Translations under genes and position numbers: made by a program
Source of the DNA: Acarospora socialis
Lineage: Eukaryota > Ascomycota > Lecanoromycetes > Acarosporales > Acarosporaceae
Assembly (NCBI GenBank): GCA_025617375.2
Contig: JAMYGW020000019.1
Span: 43,903-107,902, forward strand
Direction of reading: 5' to 3'
DNA: 64,000 nucleotides
Part shown: positions 42,355-53,535 of the stretch, piece by piece
How the letters are laid out: each line of letters starts with the position of its first letter
Numbering within the stretch: the first letter of the stretch is position 1
Notes under the pieces: model-generated
The model's input: the letters and a program-made list of their open reading frames with translations, nothing else
Database searches by the model: none
What the model was told of the DNA's origin: nothing

Positions 42355-43125
42355 TCAGCGCCAAACTATGAAGCTCTCAGCTTCAGAAAGGCCACTTTTG
42401 TCATGGTTGGTGCTGTCCTCAGCAGGGTGAGACACTTTACTAAGGTGACAGGTAGCACACAAGATCGTCTCCTCCACGTATACATACACACAATGACGCA
42501 GCACCAGTGTAAGAAGGGTCCTCGGGGCCTGGTAACCAAGGCTGTGTCGAATGGTCTGGCCAGTCCGCACGGCGGTGCCCGGCCATGCGACGAGATAATC
42601 TAAACGACAAATGAGTGTCTTCTTCGAGTACGCGCAGGCCAGAAGAAGCCAGCAATAACGCTCTCTCCTTGATCTACCGAGCCAGTCTGCGAGATGGGTT
42701 GGCGACAAGGACCCCAAGACTCGCAAGAACTGCCGCCAAATATATGCAAAGAACGTACGGTGCTTGAGCTGGAAGGCGACAAGCAGAGCCTTGAACATGG
42801 AGTGTGCGGTGGCATCGGTGGCCGTCCCGGGGCCTGGCCAAGGCCACTCAATTGCGCGCCCGTTGCCTTCCTTTTGGAGCCACCGAAATAAGCGGTGAAA
42901 TTCGCGGATGTCGTATGGCCGAAAGTTGATTGGCAGAGGATCTTGATTCAATTGTGGCGCGTTATCTGGGAAATCCGGTAACAGTCGTAATATTTGAACG
43001 TCAACGTATGTTGTCACCCTCCTCGTCGCGTCTGATAGATTCAATTGTATTAACCGACAGGGACCCATGACACCGCAATGTCGTGACTTCTCTTCGTGGC
43101 CTCTGTGAACGGCGGCCAACAGCAT
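42355..43125 (-). CDS. Hypothetical protein, 256 aa
   Basis: Intact frame from ATG 43125 (MLLAAVHRGHEEKSRHCG); a second ATG at 43068 (MGPCRLIQLNLSDATRR) may be the true start. The N-terminal half looks folded (VDVQILRLLPDFPDNAPQLN, YDIREFHRLFRWLQKEGNG). The C-terminal half is basic and rich in Trp, Cys and Tyr. There is no signal peptide or domain I can name. Several competing short plus frames cross it but have poorer composition. Confidence 0.45.
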   Translation of the reverse strand: MLLAAVHRGHEEKSRHCGVMGPCRLIQLNLSDATRRVTTYVDVQILRLLPDFPDNAPQLNQDPLPINFRPYDIREFHRLFRWLQKEGNGRAIEWPWPGPGTATDATAHSMFKALLVAFQLKHRTFFAYIWRQFLRVLGSLSPTHLADWLGRSRRERYCWLLLACAYSKKTLICRLDYLVAWPGTAVRTGQTIRHSLGYQAPRTLLTLVLRHCVYVYVEETILCATCHLSKVSHPAEDSTNHDKSGLSEAESFIVWR

Positions 43126-43635
43126 GTCCCCACCAACAGCGCCTGAGTTGTTACTTTAAACCTCATCCTCTCTCCCACCGCCGTGAGGTTGATCGCTGGA
43201 TGACCATTTCTTCCAGGCCGCCGCTAACCGAGCCTCTTTTGCGGTTCGTTGCCGCCAAGATTCGATTGATAACTCGCCGGTGACGTTGGCTGGTCGGACC
43301 GTCAGCCCGATCAGCAGCTGCTGGTCTGGAACCCACCCACAAAGATCGGACACGAGCAGACAATGATCGGAGGGGGCTCGTGACGTCAATATGGGTGAAA
43401 CACAGGCCGGCTCTATGCGGCAAGATAAACCGGCTGTCAGATCCGCGGGAGCAGGACACCCACCTGCCCTAACGCAGAGGTCAGCAAGTGAGGGGAATCA
43501 TATCATTTGTCGCTCAGCGCTCACTAGTAAGTAGATCTCGCCCTCCGCGTTTCAGTCCTAGTATAATTGTATTTGTCGATCCCCACCAGGCGAACCTATC
43601 CTTCCTCGGTGGGCTACAGTTTCAATTCGAGCCTG
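43126..43635. other. No supported gene
   Basis: Short overlapping frames only, high in Arg/Ser/Pro. Confidence 0.4.
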
Positions 43636-43935
43636 ATGCTTCTACACCGCAACATAGCACAGACTGCACTTTTTATGCTGTGTGCTTTGTGGTTTGTCAC
43701 AGCGGCTCCTCTTCAACTTGTGACCGATCTTGAAGCTGAGGAGACCATGTCGAGTTGCATTAAAGACACACGTGAAGGAACTTCTGAAGCCAGTCACATC
43801 TCAGTACTGCATAGCGGCGAGAGGAGACTACACTATCAACACATACACGCTCACAGTCACCGTCATGGTTGGATCAAATCGGGCAAGCATTCAGATCAAC
43901 GTGGCAGTCCTCAAAGAAGAGAGGCTGTTCCGTAA
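43636..43935 (+). CDS. Possible small secreted protein
   Basis: An in-frame ATG gives MLLHRNIAQTALFMLCALW, a good signal peptide ending near VTAAP, then 75 polar residues rich in His, Ser and Arg (HYQHIHAHSHRHGW). A neighbouring frame to 44047 (DYTINTYTLTVTVMVGS) has better strand character, so there may be an intron or frameshift within. Family unknown. Confidence 0.35.
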   Translation: MLLHRNIAQTALFMLCALWFVTAAPLQLVTDLEAEETMSSCIKDTREGTSEASHISVLHSGERRLHYQHIHAHSHRHGWIKSGKHSDQRGSPQRREAVP

Positions 43936-44072
43936 ACATGTGGTCTCAATGTACAGGATGACTGGCCTAAATTTACTGTGCAAGGTTGGCGTCCCCAGAT
44001 ACCTATTAAACCAAGTTTGGTCCTGCATGTCCAGAGACCTCGCGTGACCGGCTTTGATTTAATTGTATTTCA

Positions 44073-44453
44073 ATGGGTCATTGCGCCTCCAAGTCAACCA
44101 TTGAAGATGAGCCACTTGTATATGAAATGTCTGCTGGAGAGGATCCCAAACGATGGTCAGCAGCTGAACAGGTTCCGATAATTAAGGTAACTTCACCGCC
44201 AAACCTATTGCCGCAGCCTGACAGTAGCGGGAATATAAGCAAACGATTGAGTAAACCTATCGATATTCCTAATCTACCAACTTGTGAAGGCAAAAGTGAG
44301 GAAGAGGAGACGGTAGTAAAGGACAATAATATCACCTTTAACATCAACCTCAAAGTACACTTCAACGACGGCAATACAGCAGGTAATTGTGTCGCAACCG
44401 TCAGACCAATCACTCGCAATTATCAAAGCTGGGTAAACGTTCGACAAGAGTGA
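44073..44453 (+). CDS. Small acylated-type protein (MGxxxS N terminus), 126 aa
   Basis: Intact frame beginning MGHCASKSTIEDE: Gly2 with Ser at position 6 fits N-myristoylation and Cys4 fits neighbouring palmitoylation, as in membrane-anchored signalling proteins. The middle is disordered (PPNLLPQPDSSGNIS). The C terminus could form beta strands (NNITFNINLKVHFNDGN, CVATVRPI). There is no catalytic domain. Likely attached to the inner face of a membrane; function unknown. Confidence 0.5.
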   Translation: MGHCASKSTIEDEPLVYEMSAGEDPKRWSAAEQVPIIKVTSPPNLLPQPDSSGNISKRLSKPIDIPNLPTCEGKSEEEETVVKDNNITFNINLKVHFNDGNTAGNCVATVRPITRNYQSWVNVRQE

Positions 44454-45788
44454 TTTAAAGACTGTAAGGTATTATTATTAGATTTAGTATCTAGATAGAT
44501 ACCTACCTTAGGTAGTGTAAAATTTTTTTGGGCATTGATCCACCTAGTGTATGCAAACCATGTGCGTCGGACTTGATTAATCATCCCACCTACCTAGGTT
44601 GGTGCTTATAAAATGTTTTGATGATATGCTTAATAATAATTAGTGATGCGAGTAGGTACCTCCCTTGTACCTCTACGATGGAAATCGGCGACCCAGCAAT
44701 TCGGGACCGATCATGTGATTTGACTTTGCTGCGGCCGCGGATATAAAGTTCAATTCCACAAACCTTACCTAAGATAGGGTCATATCACCGAGCATCATCT
44801 CAGGGTGGTTACGGTCAACATTACTAAGGAAACGTAAGATAGGAGGCGCTTAGTTGTCAGCGTGCGTTCCTTCAACCATGCGTGTGCACAGCAGTATTGT
44901 CTATTCTGGGGACTAGGTAGAGGCTTGCCATGTTTGTGTCGGACAGATAGGTAGCCGGTGTGGTTCTCGCTGTTTCCCCCTTGACGAGCGGCAGTTGTTC
45001 CCAATGTAAGTATAGAACTTGCCATGCACATTCTGGTTCATTTTCGTTACCGTCGCAGTGGTTCAATTCTATCACGGTCCTTTCTTGATGGCGCGCGGGG
45101 ACCTCTCAGGTGAAGTTTGAGGATCAGTGCTTACCTCCAAACTCTGTCTATTTACGCTATTATTACCACGATCTGTAAGAGCCATCTCTCTCAGGGTCAC
45201 GAACTAGCTGAAGAAGGAAGACCAGCAGTGGATGATTACACGCCGCAGCATTCAGATGAGGGTTGCTGAGGCTAAATGGGGATCGTCCCACTTGGCTGTC
45301 ATGGGGTCCAAGTCCGCAATCGTGCTTAGGGCTGAAGTACTTGCCTTGACTGGCGCTTCCCTGGAGTCTGGCGTCTTCATCACGGTCATCATGATGACCG
45401 GCGACACTTCGTTTCAGTTCAGAGTACTCTGCGATCCTTTCCAATCTCAGAGTGCACATGAAACCTAGCACCGTTGGGGGTTCACAGTAGATCTTTCCCA
45501 GGAAGGCATCACTTTGTTTCGATGCATTTACCGCCTGCTCTCAGCTCAAGGGGTGGATCATGAAACGGGTTGGAAACAATTGGCGTCCGTTTGGCCGCGA
45601 AAGAGATTGGCGTGGACTCTTGCTTGACTTGTGGATCTCTGCGTGGAGATGTCAATCTATAAGAAGGAGGTGCGTTGCACGAAGGGCAACAGAAGCCCTA
45701 GAAAGATAGCAAATCTCAACCGAATCGGTGGCACATCTCAGCTGGTACGAACATAACCTCATAGCCATTAGTCGGTCTCGAGTGGATT
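44454..45788. other. No supported gene; palindromic TAGGTA clusters
   Basis: 44500-44665 repeats the ACCTACCTTAGGTA theme. Minus frames at 44795-45075 (DGNENEPECAWQVLY) and plus frame 45232-45468 are weak and unlinked. Confidence 0.4.
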
Positions 45789-47008
45789 ATGATCACTTCA
45801 CCTACGGCACAGTCTTTGCCATATCAGAATCAGCACATCCAGGAAATCTGGACGCCTGACAGACCGTGGATATATACGGGTCTTGTTCAAAGCCCGCAGT
45901 CTCAATCACCCACCGCACGTCATTCCCCACCAGGCCGGCCAACGAGCACGGACGACACCGAGAAGCGAGAGAAACGGGAAAAACGAAGGATCCAGAACAG
46001 AGACGCACAGCGAGCGTTCAGACTACGGAGACGGATACGGATGCAGGAAGAGATGGAAGAGAAGAAAGACTTGCGAACCAAGACCGAGCCGCAGGAGGGA
46101 AAGAGTATCGACGCCGGGTCAGATCATACCAATGGTTTGCGCCAGAACAAGCGTCCTTACGCGTGGGACTCTGAACACAAAGTGGATGTCAAGGAACCCC
46201 GCTTGACCCGCTCCATGACCGAGAGAAAGAGGCAGAGAAGTGAGTTTGAAGGTGAGACCTGGGCAGCATGATGCGAGAGTTTTTAACTGATGAGACAGTG
46301 TCCCCTCAAGAGGCGCACCAAACTCAGGCAAACGTCTCAGATGCCGTGGCGCCGCACCTCCTATACTGTGGACCGTCCCCATTTCCATCTGTTCCCACAC
46401 CGGGACGGTTTCCGTCAACACCAGAGTACGGCGCAGACGAGCACACCTCACCATCTGCGCAGTCCGAACTCCACGCATTGAACCGCCCGCTGTCTCCTCC
46501 ACTTTCCCAAAATGACTTGGGAGCCACGCACTACTGCGACCTCTCGGATCAGCCTTTCGAGGGTCCTAAATTCATCTTCCCGTCCAACAACATGGCCCCC
46601 CTCCTGTCTGACGCCGAGTTCGGTGCCGTTCCATATGCCGAGTCATATCAGTATAGTCTCCTTCCCGTTGAACAACCCATTGATGATCCCTATCTCCCAA
46701 TTGTTCCGAATGCATCCGCTTGTGGCGTTCAGGACCTTACAGGCTTCCTACCTCTCGGTGAAGAACCTCATATGGTGTCGTATGGGTCCCATCCCGACGA
46801 GCTCATCCCGGCACAGATTCTAGAGCAGAGTGACCCAGGTGTTACTTACTTTTTCACTAAGATGACTAAAGGGATCCAACTAGAGATGAAGAAGGAGGAC
46901 ACAAAATTGGCGGTCAAGGCAAAGGAGGTAGAATTAGCGGAGAAGAATCTGGAGATTAAGCGGCTGGAAACCAGACAGCTGGAACTCTACTACGGAAAAG
47001 GATCATAA
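45789..47008 (+). CDS. bZIP transcription factor
   Basis: Exons 45789-46251 and 46299-47008 with a 47-bp intron (GTGAGA donor, TTAACTGATGAG branch, GACAG acceptor) that splits a Val codon; about 390 residues. The basic region KREKRRIQNRDAQRAFRLRR holds the fungal Yap/Atf-type signature NxxAQxxFR (here N-R-D-A-Q-R-A-F-R), which contacts DNA. The adjoining zipper (MQEEMEEKKDL) is short and weak. Downstream is a long Pro/Ser-rich activation-type region and a C-terminal coiled coil (EMKKEDTKLAVKAKEVELAE) that may provide dimerisation. Acts in the nucleus. Targets cannot be inferred. Confidence 0.8.
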
Positions 47009-47134
47009 CGGATAGTGCATAAGGCTGATTTCGTTTCGTCAAGTTTCCTCATTGTACACTACTAGCATCAAACACGATAAAGGATGTCAAAGTTTCTTTC
47101 TTGGCTTAACCCTCTTGCTACCAAACACTGAAGC

Positions 47135-47699
47135 TCACTGTGACCCCACTCTCTCAATGCCCTCGTCGGATGGCTCGGCAAAGAACTTGTTCATCTCTTC
47201 TTCCACATTCTTCTGCTCACGGAACCACGTACTCAGCAATTCCTTGAGTTTGATGACGGAAAGCCCGGAAGTCTTCAAATCATGCTCTAATGCCATTGCA
47301 CGCAGGGTCTTTGCATCGCGCATTTTATCGAGAGTGGTCTGCAGGTGTTGCGCATACGCTTCGGTCAGGCTCCTATGGCTTGTGTTCAACGATACCGGTT
47401 GTTGCAGAGGATTTTGTATAATCATCGTGCCCAGGTCGTCGTATATGATATCCCAGTGCCAGTCGCAAGCCTCTATGCGGCCCTCCTTCTTCTCGAATTT
47501 GTTAGACACGGCCTCCAAACCCAACCCTGTCATCAGCATCTGCGCTACCTTACGACCTGTTCCGACAATTGTGTATGGCTCATTTCCATCTAGGTAAGTA
47601 AGTCCATGACCTAATTAGAGCGAGTGCTCCTTACTGGGAGCGAAAGAGAAACTAACCATTGCTCCGCAGGGTGACAATCGATGTGGCGGCGCTCATCAT
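47135..47699 (-). CDS. Hypothetical protein, ~165 aa
   Basis: Exon 1 47699-47657 (MMSAATSIVTLRSN), intron 47590-47656 (GTTAGT donor, GCTCTAATTAG branch region), exon 2 47589-47135. The product DGNEPYTIVGTGRKVAQMLM, then EKKEGRIEACDWHWDIIYDD, then a helical C terminus (LKTSGLSVIKLKELLSTWF) looks like a compact single-domain cytosolic protein. Not recognised. Convergent with the bZIP gene, whose stop is 126 bp away. Confidence 0.55.
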
Positions 47700-47885
47700 G
47701 ACCTGGGTGTATGTGATTGGCAGCAGCAGCGCAGCCTCCGTATTTTAAATGAGCGCCTTTATCGTCCCATGTCGCTGACAACCCGTGAAGGTGTGGTTGA
47801 TCCATGACATGTTGCACTAATACACATCGTAGTTAAAAACCAAACATATGGTTTAGGATTGGAAGTCGTTCCATTTCCCCGTCCG

Positions 47886-48335
47886 ATGGATTTCTGGACG
47901 AGAAGTCCGAGGCGAGCACTGCGTGAAGCGACTACCTTTGAAGTATATGAGGATCCCAGTCCGTTCGGGAAATTGATCATAACAGCGCAGATAGCCTACT
48001 GGGAGGAGCGACTTCTCCAAGAGAAGGGAGTCGTACAAGATCTTACCTTGAGTGCAGTTTATCGCGTGGCGGACGCCCTGGACAACGAGCTCCAGCGCAG
48101 CTTATGTGAAGAGAATAGAGGCATACACTGGTCAGCATACTGCCTCCTGTTCACTTATATCAGAGACCGTCAAAGAAGTGGCAACGATGTTTTCCAAGGG
48201 CGTTTCAGCAACCTTCATCATTTCTACCAAGAGAGATTTTGTATGCTTCTGAAGGGTGTCCAAAGAGAGGCGCCAAACTCGTCGATGAAGTTTCGATTGA
48301 ATTCACAGTTACACTTGCGAGGGCCATCCAGTTGA
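47886..48335 (+). CDS. Hypothetical protein, ~149 aa
   Basis: From ATG 47886 (MDFWTRSPRRALREATTF) an intact helical protein: YEDPSPFGKLIITAQIAYWE, VVQDLTLSAVYRVADALDNE, HWSAYCLLFTYIRDRQRSG. The 11 codons upstream are open but lack an ATG. It is divergent from the gene at 47135-47699 with 186 bp between starts, so they may share a promoter. Family unknown. Confidence 0.45.
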   Translation: MDFWTRSPRRALREATTFEVYEDPSPFGKLIITAQIAYWEERLLQEKGVVQDLTLSAVYRVADALDNELQRSLCEENRGIHWSAYCLLFTYIRDRQRSGNDVFQGRFSNLHHFYQERFCMLLKGVQREAPNSSMKFRLNSQLHLRGPSS

Positions 48336-49520
48336 ATCATAATGCTTTACCATTACTGTCTAATCCTGACTCAGTTATCTACAAGTCATAATTGCCAGAT
48401 ATAACCTGAATCCATTCAAGATTGGCCGTCAACATCTCCTGTGCCAATGAGATCTCCACCAGCTCCGCAAGAAGTGCCCAAGCTTCGTTCGTTCCCTCTT
48501 TTTCTGGTTTCTTGACATTGCTCATTTCGACTTTCGTCCATGACCTCGGCGATGCAGTGGTGGCGCTTCGGGGCGGGTTCTCTAAGTTGCTCGTAGTTTA
48601 CGTTTGCTCGCTGTTCCATTGCGAAATAGCCTTTGCTGTTGGGTAAGACCAACCTTATAAATGGACGAAATCAATCTATTCCGGATGTCTGATTATTTTT
48701 GGGACTTGTCATCGCCTACTTTGGACGATGGCGGTCCTTCGGGCAGGCCCTTTGGCACGTCGCCTATTATGTGAAAGATTTCGCCCTTGCTCGCAGGCCC
48801 TTCCGGCGGACATCACCCTTGCGGCTTCTTTGACCAAGAACCTCGCTGCTAGCTTACGATTAAGGATTGAGGTCGGAAGCTCAATCGCACTGGTAAGTTT
48901 TGCACATTTTTCTCGAGTCTTCAACGCGGATTCCCATCTGTTCTGTGTACACCATACTGTCTCTATCTCTGAATCCTAAGTATTTGTACCGCCATCTCCG
49001 GAACTTCCGAGATTGAGAGCAGAGAGTCTCTGTGATGGCTTATAACAACCGAAGCTTGCTTAAGGAGAAGAATTGAAGGTATTGCCTACACTGTTCTCGT
49101 TCTCTGCACCACTACCCTTACGGTCCAGGGCGCACTGCTTGGCGGTATCCAAACTCGTGTACCAATAAGGAAGCAATTATTTAACAACGTGAAAGTTTGG
49201 GTAAGTGAATAGACCACTTTTCGTGGGGTTTCCGGCCACATGTTATGGGTACCATCTGGTCTCCATGACGATCTTCATTCCGTAACTGAGGCCCACGTAG
49301 CTCAAGAACAACGTCAGTAGCTTACTGTAGGGGGTTTTCTTCACCATCGTGTGGAGCGAGGGTGCGCTGTTGAGATGATGTAGTGTGCAAAGCTTTTCCA
49401 GCGCACATCCTCTAGAGGTGCGGCTTCTCTGACGGAGTTGAGAGTGATGACTTCAAGCTTTTCATATGACTATCTAAGCAAAATATCTTACATGGTCTTG
49501 GCCAGGCCCCAGAAAGTCAG
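48336..49520. other. No well-supported gene
   Basis: A short minus frame near 48530-48389 (MSNVKKPEKEGTNEAWALLA) encodes a 48-residue amphipathic helix and may be a leftover exon; a frame just upstream (48652) is out of phase with it. 48728-48979 plus is judged chance. Confidence 0.35.
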
Positions 49521-49799
49521 TCAGGATGAAGCATCTTTGCTTGTCTCTTCGTCCTCACTTGCAACCAGGGTACTTCCGTCGTAGTCATCTTCATCTCCAC
49601 CATCGCTCTTGTTGTGGTCATTTTCACACGTATATTGACCAGCTAGGCGGGCTACTAGGTTGACAGTTTCAAGAATGGACTTTACCTCGCCCAGTCTATT
49701 ACCTAATCGAAGTAGTTCGTTCTTTAGTAAATCATGAGATCGAGACACTTCAGCTAGCAACTGTCTTAGTGCCGAAAGCAGCTCCAATAGAGAATCCAT
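49521..49799 (-). CDS. Small helical protein with acidic tail
   Basis: From ATG 49799 (MDSLLELLSALRQLLAEVSR) about 92 residues: a leucine-rich amphipathic helical region, then an acidic tail (DGGDEDDYDG, ASEDEETSKD). The ATG at 49835 adds 12 residues. No named family. The next gene upstream on the same strand also starts with a leucine-rich helix, so the two may be related. Confidence 0.4.
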   Translation of the reverse strand: MDSLLELLSALRQLLAEVSRSHDLLKNELLRLGNRLGEVKSILETVNLVARLAGQYTCENDHNKSDGGDEDDYDGSTLVASEDEETSKDASS

Positions 49800-50012
49800 T
49801 AATCGGCCGGCACTCCTTTCACTCGCGGCAAGCACGCACTATCTATGTCTGGGAGGTTGTTACAACCAGCCTTCCCAATTCCGCTGACGAGGACCCTCTT
49901 GCAATAATCTTAGCTGTCAAAACCTAATCAGACCTTGTCAGCCATGACTGTCGTCCCTGAGAACTGCAATGAATATAGCGATTTCGTTCAATTATTGCTA
50001 ATCTACCAGAGA

Positions 50013-50517
50013 TTACTGTAACTCATAATCCTCGTTCTCATAACTCTCTAAAGAACTGTCATCGTCATCAATCAATGTTTCACGCATCTGGACTCGTCTT
50101 TTCTTACTCGTGTGCTCTGTCCATAACGGAGAAAGATGCTTGTTTCCTGTGACTGATTCGAGTGTCTCCACAAACTGCATTACTTCGTCGGGATAACCGC
50201 TGCAGGCTTCAATTTCATAGCTGATGCTTGGAGTTAAGTCGGGATCTTCTGCTTCCCTGTTAGCACCAGGTCAAGATCATCTTTTATTGGGTTACTCAAC
50301 CTGTGTGCAACGAGATGTAGTCCTCCAGAAACACAAGAAAACTCTCCAAGACTACTTTGATGGCTGTTAGGTGTTCATCCTCGAGCTTGAGACCCTCAAT
50401 CCGCTTTTTGGCGCTGATGAGACTTGCCCATTCATCTTCAACATGAAGAACCCTGCTAAGCTCCAGTAAGCTTTGGAGAGCGGCCAAGGCTTGGTCTTTC
50501 AACTTGGCAACATTCAT
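50013..50517 (-). CDS. Small helical protein, two exons
   Basis: Exon 1 50517-50312 (MNVAKLKDQALAALQSLLEL, then a helix LKLEDEHLTAIKVVLESF). A 55-bp intron (GTTGCA donor, weak; TTGAC branch; AACAG acceptor) leads to EAEDPDLTPSISYEIEACSG, a basic KKRRVQMRE patch and an acidic end. Without the intron the frame stops ISLHTG at 50296. About 150 residues; unknown function, possibly nuclear. Confidence 0.4.
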
Positions 50518-50739
50518 CATTGAGAGCTACCTTCCGGATCCCAACTACCATTTAATATCAAATACCCATAAACTTGTGCAAGAATGCTCTACAGATGTCA
50601 ATAATGGTAAGCTGAATATGATTACTCTTTTGACGGTCATAGACATAGCATGTAATTGTTCACTTGATGCTGACCATTGAAGACTCATATAAATACCTGT
50701 CTAATAGAGAGACTATGGAGCTTTTTCTTCACAGGTGAT

Positions 50740-51348
50740 ATGAGTGATACAATCTCAGAAGGAACAGTTATATCGATATCTCAACAGGGCAATATCAGAA
50801 AATTCAAAGTCACTAAGTCAGGTCAAATTGGTCCATTAACTTTGGCGAGGAAGAAAAGTGAAGAAGTCAAGCTGGTTCACGAATACATGAGAATAAAAGA
50901 ACCTCATGATCATGATTGGACTGAGCTGTGCAAGAAAGCTCCAATTCTCTTGGCACTTATACCTACTTCACATGATATGCCAGGTAGAAAGTTTAACTAT
51001 GAATGGAATAACTGTCATCAGAAATATGCATGGGAAAAGGTAGAAGACAAGTCCAAGAAAGATACTACTGAAGATGAAACTAGCACTGATGAGAATGAGC
51101 TAATTAGAAGTGAAACTGAAACAGAGCAATCAAACACAGATGAAACATCAGAGAGTGATGAAGATTACAATTCTGAAGTTGACCCCTCTGACACTGAAAC
51201 AGTTCATGAAAAAGAAAAGTTTAAAGAAAAGTTGTATAAAAATAAGAACACATCCAATAATGAATATGTTAAAGGTAACTTATTTGCAATCTTGAAAAAA
51301 CAAGAGTCAATGATTCAAGAAATGCGAACTTTACTCTGGAAAGTGTAA
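50740..51348 (+). CDS. Acidic/charged hypothetical protein at the edge of the AT-rich desert, 202 aa
   Basis: From ATG 50740 (MSDTISEGTVISISQQGNIR) the N-terminal half has fold-like sequence (FKVTKSGQIGPLTLARKKSE, DWTELCKKAPILLALIPTSH, FNYEWNNCHQKYAWEK). The C-terminal half is extremely rich in Glu, Asp, Thr and Ser and ends in a possible coiled coil (LFAILKKQESMIQEMRTLLW). A CTTCACAG acceptor at 50733 hints at an upstream exon. AT-rich codon use matches the flanking desert, yet the frame is intact. Family unknown. Confidence 0.45.
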   Translation: MSDTISEGTVISISQQGNIRKFKVTKSGQIGPLTLARKKSEEVKLVHEYMRIKEPHDHDWTELCKKAPILLALIPTSHDMPGRKFNYEWNNCHQKYAWEKVEDKSKKDTTEDETSTDENELIRSETETEQSNTDETSESDEDYNSEVDPSDTETVHEKEKFKEKLYKNKNTSNNEYVKGNLFAILKKQESMIQEMRTLLWKV

Positions 51349-52185
51349 TCATTTATTGAGTTATTGTTAAGACAAACCACAAGATACAATCAAAGAAGAG
51401 TGTAACATCAAAGCATAGTCAAGTAAAAGCTATACATAGAAAATTAATTTGTAAGAAACTTCAAAAATATTAGCTTTGATATCATCAAGAAAAATCAATA
51501 TTATTTGCTTTACTTGTAATTAGTTGTGTAGCTTTGTGTCTAATTTAGTAGTCTATTAGTCTAGAATATATAAGAATATAAAATGATATACAAGAATATA
51601 ATCTTTAGTTATCAGTTGTTATTGAAATCAAAACATTTTTATTGCTTAATAAGTAATGATTAAGCAACACTACATGATACAGAGAATATTAACTCTAAAT
51701 CAAATAAAGTTAAACTTCTAAGAAAGTCTTCTAACTTTAACACTTTTTCTAAAATTTAATAATTTTAATTATTTAAACATCTTAAACAATCTAAATATTC
51801 ATTTATTTATTGATATTAATTTCTAAATTCTATTATAGATAAATCTATTAATAAGATAACAGAAAAGTATAAAATAAATTGAGATAACAGTGAGATAAGA
51901 AAGCAAAAATAAAACAAAAAAGAAAACATCATAACAAAATACAAAAAAAATAAAATAACATGAGATTAAAACTCAATCACACAATCAAAAAAGTTAATCT
52001 CAAATCTACACATTGACTTTTAAAGAACCTCTATATTCTATTTATGTCATTGAAATAAAGTAAAGTTTATTGTTAATTAATTTTATTGTTGTTAATTCAA
52101 TTTATAATGCTGTCAAAATAAGTTTCAACTAATTAAAAAAACTGACAGAATTTGAATAGTAAATAAAGATATATTGAGTGTTAAC

Positions 52186-52287
52186 TGTTGAGAATCTAAC
52201 CACTAAGACAAAAGGTCTGTCTGACTGCAAAGTCAGGTTCTAAGAAAATATATGAGTTGTTAGGTTGTGTGAACACAACTAATTACA
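52186..52287 (+). mobile_element. 102-bp copy of the TG..CA hairpin element
   Basis: Aligns end to end with 17453-17560: TGTTGAGAATC, ACCACTAAG, CTGACTGCAAAGTCAG (hairpin with GCAA loop), a second stem GTTGTG/CACAAC, and the end TTACA. It is flanked by TTAAC (52181-52185) and TTAAG (52288-52292), a near-perfect 5-bp duplication at a site different from the other copy. Confidence 0.6.
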
Positions 52288-53535
52288 TTAAGTCTAACAC
52301 TACTACTTATTCAGATGTAAAAATGTATTCAAAATTAATGAGATTCTAATTGACAATTTTATAGATGAAATAATACTGAATATTAATGTACTTAATGTAT
52401 ACATAAAAATCAAAATTATAAATTAAATTTAACACATCAGAAGTATTAGCATAAATGACAATGAGATTACTGTTATCAAAAAAGTTAATTTCTATAAGAA
52501 AATAGTAAGATTATATAAATTGCTGTTGAGAAATAAAGTGTTTTACCTGTTTCTATAGACTTAATTAAGACTAGTATTGAAGATTACTCATTATTTATAC
52601 AGTCTATGCAGTAAAGTATATAAAAGAATAATCTTTACAACTTATGTTAATCACAGTCAAGTTAACAATATATGTTTTACTAAATGGACAGTTAGTCTGC
52701 AGTATAGTACAAGTATTTTATTATTTTTTAACAAAAAACATTATTTTAATGTTCTGTCTGCTCATCTGTCTGTAAATATAAGAAGATTTTTAGTTATTAT
52801 TTAATCTTTAAAATATACATCTCATTGATTCAAAACTGCAAGATAAACAGTGATTTTCAGTTTGACACTATAATAAGAGAAACTTCATATAAATAGACTA
52901 TTTTCTTTACATAGATCTTCACAAAATCTCTTATAGTCATGTTCTTTCAATATGAAATATAGTGACATATCTTAAAATATTTGTTAATTATATTCAAAAT
53001 TACATCATAAATTTCTTTACAGACTGCACTCTTTGATAAATTCATAATAAAGTTCATTGTAATTATTTTTTAAAATCTTGTAAAGTATTATAAAAGTTAC
53101 AACATTTTTTATGAGTTTTCTATAAATTATTTGTTGAAAATCAAGTCTAGCCGCTCGCTTAGTTAGTCTTATTACATAGAAAACGCACACAGCGTTTAGT
53201 TTAATAACAACAACATCAACGATTTTCAACATTATTTATACTTTTAAATATATAAGACAAATTAATAATAGTTACTAATCTGTTTTTTAATCTTTTATCA
53301 TCAGTATCTTTTATAATACTGTGTACAAATTTCATCTGTAATTAAATATTGTGTAAAAAGTATGTAGTATGTTTAACTATAAAAGTATTTATATGTGAAA
53401 TGTACACTACATTGTTGATATAGAGAAAATCTGTTATAGTTATACTCTAGATCTTCACTTACTTGACAGCTTGCCTGACCATGTCTATTCACTTAAACAT
53501 TATATAACTTTCACACATAGCTTAGAGTAGAACAA

